Part shown: piece by piece, positions 57,698 to 64,000 of the stretch
How the letters are laid out: each line of letters starts with the position of its first letter
Position numbering within the stretch: position 1 is the first letter of the stretch
Source of the DNA: Streptomyces sp. NP160
GTDB taxonomy: Bacteria; Actinomycetota; Actinomycetes; Actinomycetales; Quadrisphaeraceae
Reading direction: 5' to 3'
Assembly (NCBI RefSeq): GCF_006335115.1
Contig: NZ_VDMJ01000031.1
Location: forward strand, 23,804-87,803
DNA length: 64,000 nucleotides
The notes under the pieces: generated by a model
Seen by the model: the letters and a program-made list of their open reading frames with translations, nothing else
What the model was told of the DNA's origin: nothing
The model's database searches: none
Program-made: the position numbers and the translations under genes

Positions 57698-58611
57698 GTC
57701 AGGACGGGCGCCTGCGCCGCCTCGTCCAGCCACTCCTGCTGCAGCTTCGCGAGCGTGCCGTCCTCGCGGAGGGTGTCGACGGCGCGGCTCACGCACGCGG
57801 TGAGCGGTGATCCCTTGTCGAGCACCATGCCGAAGGTGTCGGTGGCGCCGCCGCTGGGCGTGGCGAGCTGCCCGACCACCTTGCCGGCGTCGAGCTGGGC
57901 GGCCGCCATGTAGAACGCGGTGGGCAGGTCGACGACGATCGCGTCGACCTGGCCGTTCTTCAGCGCGGCGACGGCGTCGTCGTTGGTGTTGAAGACGCTC
58001 GGCTGCTGCGTCGGCTGGACCTGGTCGGTGATGGCCGTGTAGCTGGTGGTGCCCACCTGGGCCCCCAGGCGCAGGTCCTTGAGGCCCGCGAGGTCCGTCA
58101 CGGAGGCGGCCTTCGAGGCGCCGTCGGTGACCACGGCCTGCGCGACGTCGTAGTAGGGCGTCGAGAAGTCGACGGCCTGCTTGCGCTCCTCGGTGATGGA
58201 GAACTGGTTGATGTCGACGTCGAACTGCTTCGGGCCCGGGGCGATGGCGGCGTTGAAGTCGGCCACCGTCCAGGTCACCTGCTCCTTGGAGTACCCCAGC
58301 TGCCCGGCCACGGCGTAGGCGACGGCGGACTCGAAGCCCTGGCCGTTGCTGGGGTCGTCGTCCGAGAACCACGGCTCGTAGGCGGGCTGGCTGGTGGCGA
58401 CCGTGAACGTCCCCGGCGTCAGCGTCTGCAGGTCGGTGGGCGAGCAGCTCGCCGTCGTGGAGGCCGAGCCGCCGGCGCTCGCAGCGCCGGCTCCCGCGGT
58501 CTCGTCCTGCGGGGCGCAGCCCGCGACGAGCAGGGCGGACGCGCCGGCGAGGGCGGTGATCAGCAGGGCGGGTCGGCGCAGCACGCGCCGAAGAGTAGTT
58601 GAGGTCCGCAC
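57694..58611 (-). CDS. Polar amino acid ABC transporter, substrate-binding lipoprotein
   Basis: A protein of about 305 residues with a lipoprotein signal (LLITALAGASALLVAGC) and a type II periplasmic-binding fold of the family-3 solute-binding kind: TPGTFTVATSQPAYEPWFSDDDPSNGQGFESAVAYAVA, FDVDINQFSITEERKQAVDFSTPYYDVAQAVV and LKDLRLGAQVGTTSYTAI. The ligand is a polar amino acid, identity unknown. The GTG at 58611 is my choice; 58584 is also possible. Confidence 0.9.
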   Translation of the reverse strand: MRTSTTLRRVLRRPALLITALAGASALLVAGCAPQDETAGAGAASAGGSASTTASCSPTDLQTLTPGTFTVATSQPAYEPWFSDDDPSNGQGFESAVAYAVAGQLGYSKEQVTWTVADFNAAIAPGPKQFDVDINQFSITEERKQAVDFSTPYYDVAQAVVTDGASKAASVTDLAGLKDLRLGAQVGTTSYTAITDQVQPTQQPSVFNTNDDAVAALKNGQVDAIVVDLPTAFYMAAAQLDAGKVVGQLATPSGGATDTFGMVLDKGSPLTACVSRAVDTLREDGTLAKLQQEWLDEAAQAPVLT

Positions 58612-58643
58612 GACCGGACGGCCGCCGACCGCAGCCCGTCGGG

Positions 58644-59738
58644 TCACGGTCTGACGGTGCGTCCGCGCAGCACCACGGCGCGTGGCGCTCGCAGCACGTC
58701 GACGTCCTCGCGGGGGTCGGCGGGCAGCACGAGGAGGTCGGCCGGGGCCCCCTCCTCCAGCGCCGCCGCCCCGAGGTAGGCCCGCGAGCCCCACGTGGCG
58801 GCGCTCAGCGCCTGCAGCGGCGCCAGACCGGCCTGCACCAGGGCCGCGACCTCGTCAGCGACCAGCCCGTGCGGCATCTCCGTGCCGGCGTCGGTGCCGA
58901 CCAGCAGCCGCACCCCGGCGTCGACGGCGTCGCGCACGGCCTGGGGGCGCCGGGCGTGCAGCGCCCTCATGTGCGCCGCGTAGGCGGGGAACTTCGGGGT
59001 GCCCGCGGCCGCGAAGTCGAGGAAGCGCGCGGTGTTGACGAGCGTCGGCGTGATGGCCACCCCCGCCGCGGCCGCGGCGGCGGCGGTCTCGCCGTCGAGC
59101 CCGGTGGCGTGCTCCCAGCAGTCGACGCCGGCGGCGAGCAGGTCGGGCAGGGTCTGCTCGGAGAACGTGTGGACGGCCACGCGCGCGCCGAGGGCGTGCG
59201 CGGCACCGACGGCGCGCGTCAGCTCCTCCACGGGCCAGCACGGCGCGAGGTCGCCGGTGGACCTGTCGATCCAGTCCCCCACCACCTTGACCCAGCCGTC
59301 ACCGGCACGCGCCTGGGCGCTGACCGCGGCCACGAGGTCCTCGGGCTCGACCTCGTCGCCCACCCCGCGCAGGTAGCGCCGCGAGCGCGCGACGTGCCGA
59401 CCGGCGCGCAGCACGCGGGGCATCGCGTCGTCGTCGTCCATCCAGCGGGTGTCGGCCGGGGAGCCGGCGTCGCGCAGCAGCAGCGCACCGGCGTCGCGGT
59501 CGGTCTCGGCCTGGCGGCGGGCGGTGTCGGCGTCGACCGGCCCGGCAGGACCGAGGCCCACGTGGCAGTGCGCGTCGACCAGGCCGGGCAGCACCCAGCC
59601 GTCGAGCTCCTCGGCGCCGTCGGTGGAGGTCGGGCGGTCGAAGGTGACGCGCCCGTCGAGGACCCACGCGCCGTCGCGGACCTCCACCTCCCCGGACTCG
59701 TCCAGGCGGGCGAGCACGGGCCCGGTGAGGTGGATCAT
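58644..59738 (-). CDS. Amidohydrolase (imidazolonepropionase-like) metal-dependent hydrolase
   Basis: A 364-residue TIM-barrel amidohydrolase with the HxH metal site in GLVDAHCHVG, a likely carboxylated Lys in WVKVVGDW, His in VAVHTFSEQTLPDLL and CWEHATGLDG, and the catalytic Asp in LVGTDAGTEM. The sequence resembles prolidase/imidazolonepropionase-like enzymes; the substrate is unknown. It sits 24 bases after ffh on the same strand and 33 bases before the amino-acid transporter unit. Confidence 0.9.
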   Translation of the reverse strand: MIHLTGPVLARLDESGEVEVRDGAWVLDGRVTFDRPTSTDGAEELDGWVLPGLVDAHCHVGLGPAGPVDADTARRQAETDRDAGALLLRDAGSPADTRWMDDDDAMPRVLRAGRHVARSRRYLRGVGDEVEPEDLVAAVSAQARAGDGWVKVVGDWIDRSTGDLAPCWPVEELTRAVGAAHALGARVAVHTFSEQTLPDLLAAGVDCWEHATGLDGETAAAAAAAGVAITPTLVNTARFLDFAAAGTPKFPAYAAHMRALHARRPQAVRDAVDAGVRLLVGTDAGTEMPHGLVADEVAALVQAGLAPLQALSAATWGSRAYLGAAALEEGAPADLLVLPADPREDVDVLRAPRAVVLRGRTVRP

Positions 59739-59762
59739 GCTCGGCGGCCCGTCAGACGCCCG

Positions 59763-61373
59763 TCAGCGGCCGAGGTGCTTCTCGAAGCCCGGCGGCAGCT
59801 CGAAGCCCGGCGGCAGCTGCGGCTCGTCGCCGCCGGCGCCGAAGGCGGCGCCCGGCCCGAACGCCGAGCCGCGGCTGGCCAGGGCCTTCTCGGTGGCGGC
59901 GCGCTCCTGCTCGGCGCGCTTGGCGGGGTTCCCCGACTTCGCCTTCTTGCCCTTGGGCGGCGGGGCCTGCATGCGACCGCGGGACTTCTTGCCGCCCGCC
60001 AGGCCGGCCATGCCGCCGCCGGGGCCGCCGCCCGTGCCGCCGAGCGCGCCGGCCAGGCCGCCGCCGCCCTTGGCGCGCATGGCGCGCATGACCTTCTGGG
60101 CCTCGGTGAACCTGTCGATGAGCTGGTTGACCTCGCTCACCTCCACGCCCGAGCCCCGGGCGATGCGGGCGCGCCGCGAGCCGTTGAGCACCTTGGAGTT
60201 GCGGCGCTCCAGGGGCGTCATGGACCGCACGATCGCCTCGATGCGCTTCATGGCGCCGTCGCTGGCGAGCTCGTCGAGCTGGTCCTTCATGGCGCCCATG
60301 CCGGGCAGCATCCCGAGCACCTTGTTGAGCGGGCCCATCTTCTTGAGGGCCTGCATCTGGGTGAGGAAGTCCTCGAGGGTGAAGTCCTCGCCGGCCTCGA
60401 ACCGGCTGGCGAGCGCCGCGCTCTCCTTGGCGTCGAAGGCGCGCTCGGCCTGCTCGATGAGGGTGAGCACGTCACCCATGTCGAGGATGCGCGAGGCCAT
60501 CCGGTCGGGGTGGAAGACCTCGAAGTCGGCCAGGCCCTCACCGGTGGAGGCGAAGAGCACCGGGCGGCCGGTGGTGGTGGCCACCGACAGGGCGGCGCCG
60601 CCGCGGGCGTCGCCGTCGAGCTTGGTGAGGACGACGCCGGTGAGGTCGACGCCCTCCTGGAACGCCTGCGCGACGGCGAGCGCGTCCTGGCCGATCATCG
60701 CGTCGACCACGAACAGCACCTCGTCGGGCTGCGTGGCCTCCCGGATGTCGGAGGCCTGCTGCATCATCTCCGCGTCGACGCCGAGGCGGCCCGCGGTGTC
60801 GACGACGACGACGTCGTACTGCTTGTCGCGGGCGTGCTCGACGCCGCGGCGCGCCACCTCGACGGGATCGCCGACGCCGTTGCCGGGCTCGGGGGCGAAC
60901 ACCTCGACGCCGGCGCGCTGGCCGACCACCTGCAGCTGGGTGACGGCGTTGGGCCGCTGGAGGTCGCAGGCCACCAGCAGCGGGGTGTGCCCGGTGTCCT
61001 TGAGGTGCTTGCCCAGCTTGCCGGCCAGCGTGGTCTTGCCGGCGCCCTGCAGGCCCGCGAGCATGATCACGGTCGGCGGGTTCTTGGCGAAGCGCAGCCG
61101 ACGCGTCTGGCCGCCGAGGACGCCGACGAGCTCCTCGTTGACGATCTTGACGACCTGCTGCGCGGGGTTCAGCGCCTGCGAGACCTCAGCGGACAGCGCC
61201 CGCTCGCGGATGCTCCCCGTGAACGCGCGCACCACGGGCAGGGCGACGTCGGCCTCGAGCAGGGCGCGGCGGATCTCGCGCACCGTCGTGTCGACGTCGG
61301 CCTCGGTGAGCCGGCCCTTGCCCCGCAGGCCCTTGAAGGTCGCGGTGAGACGGTCGGACAGGGAGCTGAACAC
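59763..61373 (-). CDS. ffh: Signal recognition particle protein Ffh
   Basis: A 536-residue SRP54 GTPase. The N-terminal helical domain begins FSSLSDRLTATFKGLRGKGRLTEADVD. The G domain has GLQGAGKTT (G1), DLQRPNAVTQL (G2), DTAGRLGVDAEMM (G3), TKLDGDARGGAAL (G4). The methionine-rich M domain includes MLPGMGAMKDQLDELASDGAMKRIEAIVRSMTPLER and GSGVEVSEVNQLIDRFTEAQKVMRAMR. A Gly-rich C-terminal extension ends FELPPGFEKHLGR. The GTG at 61373 is chosen by homology. It targets nascent membrane proteins to FtsY. Confidence 0.97.
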   Translation of the reverse strand: MFSSLSDRLTATFKGLRGKGRLTEADVDTTVREIRRALLEADVALPVVRAFTGSIRERALSAEVSQALNPAQQVVKIVNEELVGVLGGQTRRLRFAKNPPTVIMLAGLQGAGKTTLAGKLGKHLKDTGHTPLLVACDLQRPNAVTQLQVVGQRAGVEVFAPEPGNGVGDPVEVARRGVEHARDKQYDVVVVDTAGRLGVDAEMMQQASDIREATQPDEVLFVVDAMIGQDALAVAQAFQEGVDLTGVVLTKLDGDARGGAALSVATTTGRPVLFASTGEGLADFEVFHPDRMASRILDMGDVLTLIEQAERAFDAKESAALASRFEAGEDFTLEDFLTQMQALKKMGPLNKVLGMLPGMGAMKDQLDELASDGAMKRIEAIVRSMTPLERRNSKVLNGSRRARIARGSGVEVSEVNQLIDRFTEAQKVMRAMRAKGGGGLAGALGGTGGGPGGGMAGLAGGKKSRGRMQAPPPKGKKAKSGNPAKRAEQERAATEKALASRGSAFGPGAAFGAGGDEPQLPPGFELPPGFEKHLGR

Positions 61374-61417
61374 GACGTCCAGGCTACCGGCGGGCGGGCG
61401 CACCCAGGTCGGTCGCC

Positions 61418-61444
61418 GGTCGGCTGCTGGTCGGCTGCTGGTCG
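61418..61444. repeat. Short direct repeat between glnD and ffh
   Basis: About 2.5 tandem copies of GGTCGGCTGCT lie in the 76-base spacer. They are probably a replication-slippage product; I see no regulatory meaning. Confidence 0.6.
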
Positions 61445-61449
61445 AGCGG

Positions 61450-63900
61450 TCAGGCGTCGACGTCGGCGGCGGCGCCCAGCACGGACACCGCCGCGGCGAC
61501 CCGGGCGGGGGCCAGCGGACTCCCGTCGGGCTCGCCGAGGTAGAGCACGTCCACCGCCTGGCCGCCGTAGGTGGCCACGTGGGCGCTGTGGATCTCCACG
61601 CCGATGCCGGCCAGCTCCGAGCCGAGCGCGTGGAGCAGGCCGGGCCTGTCGAGGGCGCGGACCTCCACCACGGTCGCCTCGCCCGAGGCGCCCGGCAGCA
61701 CGAGCACCCGCGGCGGGGCGGTGGCGCGGGTCGCCGCGGCGGAGCTGCCGGGCCGCCAGCCGGCGTCGCGGCGGCGCATCGGCTCGAGGACGGCGTCGTC
61801 GCCGGCGGCCAGGCGGCGCAGGCCGGTGAGCAGGACGCTCGGGTCGGGCAGGCCGGCGGGCGCCTCCACCCACCAGGTGTCCACGGCCACCCCGGGTCCC
61901 CCTTCCCCGCCGCAGGGGCCCTCCACCGTGCGGACCAGCGCGGAGCGCACGGACAGGCGGTGGCTGGCGAGCAGCCCGGCCTGGTCGGCGAACAGCCCCG
62001 GGCGGTCGGGCGCGACGACGTGGACGGCGTGCAGGCCCGCGACGTCGTCCACGCGGATGCGCGGCTGCCCGTCGGCCAGGACGCCGGCCACGGCCGAGGC
62101 CTCGGTGTCGGTCAGCGGTGCGGGCCCGGGTGGCTCGTGCCCCTGCAGCACCCGGCGCGCCCGCGCCGTGAGGGCGTCCACGAGGCGCGCGCGCCACGCG
62201 GTCCACGCGGCGGGACCAGCGGCCCGGGCGTCGGCCTCGGTGAGGGCGCGCAGCAGGTCGAGCACGTCCTCGCGCCCGTCCACGGCGTCGACCAGCTCGG
62301 CCACGGTGCGCGGGTCGTCGGGGTCGCGGCGGGTGGCGAGGTCCACGAGCGTCAGGTGGTGCAGGACGAGGCGGTGGACCACGGCGGCGTCACCCTCGGA
62401 CAGCCCCACGCGCCGCGCCACCCCCGCGGCGATGGGAGCCCCCTTGGCGGAGTGCTCCTCGCCGCTGCCGATCTTGCCGAGGTCGTGCAGCAGGGCGGTG
62501 AGCAGCAGCAGGTCGGGGCGCGAGACCGAGGAGCGCAGCGGCTCGGCCTCCACCGCCGTCTGCACCAGGTGCCGGTCCACGGTGTGGCGGTGCACGACCG
62601 TGCGCTGGGGGCGGTTGCGCACGGCGGCCCACTCGGGGAACCACTGCACCACCAGCCCGGCCTGGTCCAGCGTCTCCCACACCGGCACCTGCGCCTCGCC
62701 GGTGCCCAGCAGGTCCACGAGGGCCTCGCGCGCGGGGACGGGCCAGGGCTCGGGCAGCGGTGCGCCGCCGGAGGCGAGGTGCTCGGCGGTGATCGGGGAG
62801 AGCGGCAGGCCGGCCCGGGCGGCGGTGGCCGCGGCGCGCAGCGCGAGGGCGGGGTCGGTCTGGGGGCGCGCCTGCGCGCCCAGCCACAGCTCGTCCTCGT
62901 GCTCGACGAGGTCGGGGCCCAGGCTGCGCAGCCGGGGGCGGGCGCGGCGCAGGCCGCGCCGGGAGGTCATGGCGCCGCGGGCGCGGCGGGTGGTCCGGTC
63001 CAGGGCGTGGGCCACGGCCCGGGCGGCGCCGGCCACGCGGGCCAGCAGCTCGTCGGCGTCGGACAGGCCGAGCGCTGCGGCCACGGCGTCCTGCTCGGGC
63101 AGCAGCAGCCGGTCCCCCGCGCGCCCGGTCACGGCCTGGAGGCCGTCGCGCACGTCCAGCAGCAGGCCCGTGGCCTCGTGGAGCACGCCGTGCGCCCCTC
63201 CCTGGCCGTGGGGGGCGTCCGCCACCCAGCTGGCCACGAGGGCGCGCAGGACGACGACGTCGCGCAGCCCGCCGCGGGCCTCCTTGAGGTCGCCCTCGAG
63301 CAGGTAGGCGAGGTCGCCCTGCAGGCGGTGGCGCTCGGCCACCTCGTCCAGCAGCACCGGCAGCCGCTTGCGGGCGGTGCGCCGCCAGTCCTCGCGGACG
63401 GCCTCGCGGGTGCGCAGCACCATGGCGGCGTCCCCGGCGAGCGGGCGCAGGTCGAGCAGGCCGACCGCGGCGGAGGCGTCGGTGGCGGCCACCTCGCGGC
63501 ACTGCGCGGGAGAGCGCACCGAGTGGTCGAGCCGCAGCCCGGCGTCCCACACGGGGTACCAGACCCGGTCCGCGAGGGCGGCCACGTCCTCGGTGCTCAG
63601 CTGGCGGCCGTCGTGGAGGATCACGAGGTCGAGGTCGCTGGCGGGCCCGGCGTCGCGGCGGGCGTGGCTGCCCACCGCGGCCAGGGCGATGCCGGAGGCG
63701 GTGGCGTGGGCGCCGGCCGCGGGGCCGGCGGGGTCGGACAGCACGGCGTCGGTCCAGACGTCCTCGAGCCAGGCGTCCACCAGCCCCGCGAGCCGCTCGC
63801 GGCGCTCGGGGCCGCGCGCCGGGTCGTCCAGGCCGGCGCGCACGGCGAGGGCGAGCCGCTCGCGCCGGAGGTCCCGTCGGGGGATGGCTCCTGCGGTCAC
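61450..63900 (-). CDS. glnD: [Protein-PII] nucleotidyltransferase GlnD
   Basis: An 816-residue bifunctional sensor of nitrogen status that modifies PII proteins (adenylylation in actinobacteria) and reverses it. The nucleotidyltransferase motif is [19 protein letters not shown] near residue 77. The HD hydrolase domain includes [22 protein letters not shown] near residue 475. Two C-terminal ACT domains ([24 protein letters not shown] and [26 protein letters not shown]) bind glutamine. In other actinobacteria amtB and glnB lie upstream; that side is outside the window. Confidence 0.96.
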   Translation of the reverse strand: MTAGAIPRRDLRRERLALAVRAGLDDPARGPERRERLAGLVDAWLEDVWTDAVLSDPAGPAAGAHATASGIALAAVGSHARRDAGPASDLDLVILHDGRQLSTEDVAALADRVWYPVWDAGLRLDHSVRSPAQCREVAATDASAAVGLLDLRPLAGDAAMVLRTREAVREDWRRTARKRLPVLLDEVAERHRLQGDLAYLLEGDLKEARGGLRDVVVLRALVASWVADAPHGQGGAHGVLHEATGLLLDVRDGLQAVTGRAGDRLLLPEQDAVAAALGLSDADELLARVAGAARAVAHALDRTTRRARGAMTSRRGLRRARPRLRSLGPDLVEHEDELWLGAQARPQTDPALALRAAATAARAGLPLSPITAEHLASGGAPLPEPWPVPAREALVDLLGTGEAQVPVWETLDQAGLVVQWFPEWAAVRNRPQRTVVHRHTVDRHLVQTAVEAEPLRSSVSRPDLLLLTALLHDLGKIGSGEEHSAKGAPIAAGVARRVGLSEGDAAVVHRLVLHHLTLVDLATRRDPDDPRTVAELVDAVDGREDVLDLLRALTEADARAAGPAAWTAWRARLVDALTARARRVLQGHEPPGPAPLTDTEASAVAGVLADGQPRIRVDDVAGLHAVHVVAPDRPGLFADQAGLLASHRLSVRSALVRTVEGPCGGEGGPGVAVDTWWVEAPAGLPDPSVLLTGLRRLAAGDDAVLEPMRRRDAGWRPGSSAAATRATAPPRVLVLPGASGEATVVEVRALDRPGLLHALGSELAGIGVEIHSAHVATYGGQAVDVLYLGEPDGSPLAPARVAAAVSVLGAAADVDA

Positions 63901-63957
63901 GTCTCGCCCTCTCGTCGGTGCTGCGGGGTCGCCGGGGACCCCGCGGGGAAGCGGTGC

Positions 63958-64000
63958 GGGCGGTGCTCCTGTCGCTGTCTCAGCGACAGGAGCACCGCCC
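63958..64000. repeat. Perfect 20-bp-stem palindrome at the window edge
   Basis: Arms 63958-63977 and 63981-64000 are perfectly complementary around a TCT loop. It lies 57 bases upstream of the glnD start, and the stem may extend beyond the window. It could terminate the preceding unit (perhaps glnB) or belong to the inverted-repeat class seen elsewhere here. Confidence 0.9.

Noticed and set aside
61058..61080. CATGATCACGGTCGG inside ffh, similar to the TGATCA repeat core
   Set aside because: It is coding sequence of the conserved G domain and lacks an inverted partner.

Overview
The window is very GC-rich. Its conserved core is the actinobacterial translation, isoprenoid and cell-envelope gene order, read almost entirely on the minus strand: glnD, ffh, rpsP-khpA-rimM-trmD-rplS, lepB-rnhB-DUF2469-yraN-comM-dprA-xerC, whiG, rpsB-tsf-pyrH-frr-cdsA-rlmN, then dxr-rseP-ispG, proS, and rimP-nusA-ylxR-infB-DUF503-rbfA. 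Many genes start with GTG, TGA/GTG stop-start overlaps are frequent, and DUF2469 and an actinobacterial-type WhiG/FliA sigma factor are present. This points to a motile or sporulating high-GC actinobacterium, perhaps of the Kineosporiales type. The genus is inference; no 16S gene is present.

Layout. 0-1.25 kb: 3' part of a GGDEF-EAL cyclic-di-GMP protein, convergent with rbfA. 1.25-7.1 kb: rimP-nusA-ylxR-infB-DUF503-rbfA. 7.3-13.4 kb: ferritin-like lipoprotein, TSUP permease, proS, an AbiEi/DUF559 gene bracketed by two 79-bp inverted-repeat elements, and a uracil permease. 13.5-18.3 kb: GNAT, ispG, rseP, dxr. 18.3-39.6 kb: an accessory block between dxr and rlmN. It holds a flippase-like protein, gabT, a zinc peptidase, an esterase, a FemAB-like remnant, an amine or amino-acid locus (saccharopine-dehydrogenase-like enzyme, APC permease, Lrp regulator, class III aminotransferase), an XRE regulator with a membrane partner, a pabB-pabC fusion, a secreted GH43 enzyme with a histone-H1-like tail, a DivIVA-repeat protein, an ABC-F ATPase and a luciferase-like monooxygenase. 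39.7-64 kb: the core block from rlmN to glnD, interrupted by a polar amino-acid ABC transporter (56.1-58.6 kb) between rpsP and ffh.

Functional links. Ribosome assembly and translation genes (rbfA, rimP, infB, rpsB, tsf, frr, rpsP, rimM, trmD, rplS, proS, rlmN), protein export (ffh, lepB), the MEP pathway (dxr, ispG), phospholipid synthesis (cdsA) and nitrogen control (glnD) sit together as in other actinobacteria. GabT and the second aminotransferase locus suggest use of amines or amino acids as nitrogen sources.

Non-coding structure. The window carries several long intergenic inverted repeats. They include two 79-bp elements of one family, two copies of a TGATCA-cored palindrome 28 kb apart, a cluster of GCACTCGG hairpins before the ABC-F gene, and two perfect 20-bp-stem hairpins, one at the window edge. 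Shorter terminator-like hairpins follow pyrH, rpsB and rplS, and a small hairpin covers the trmD start. I recognised no tRNA, rRNA, CRISPR array or transposase.
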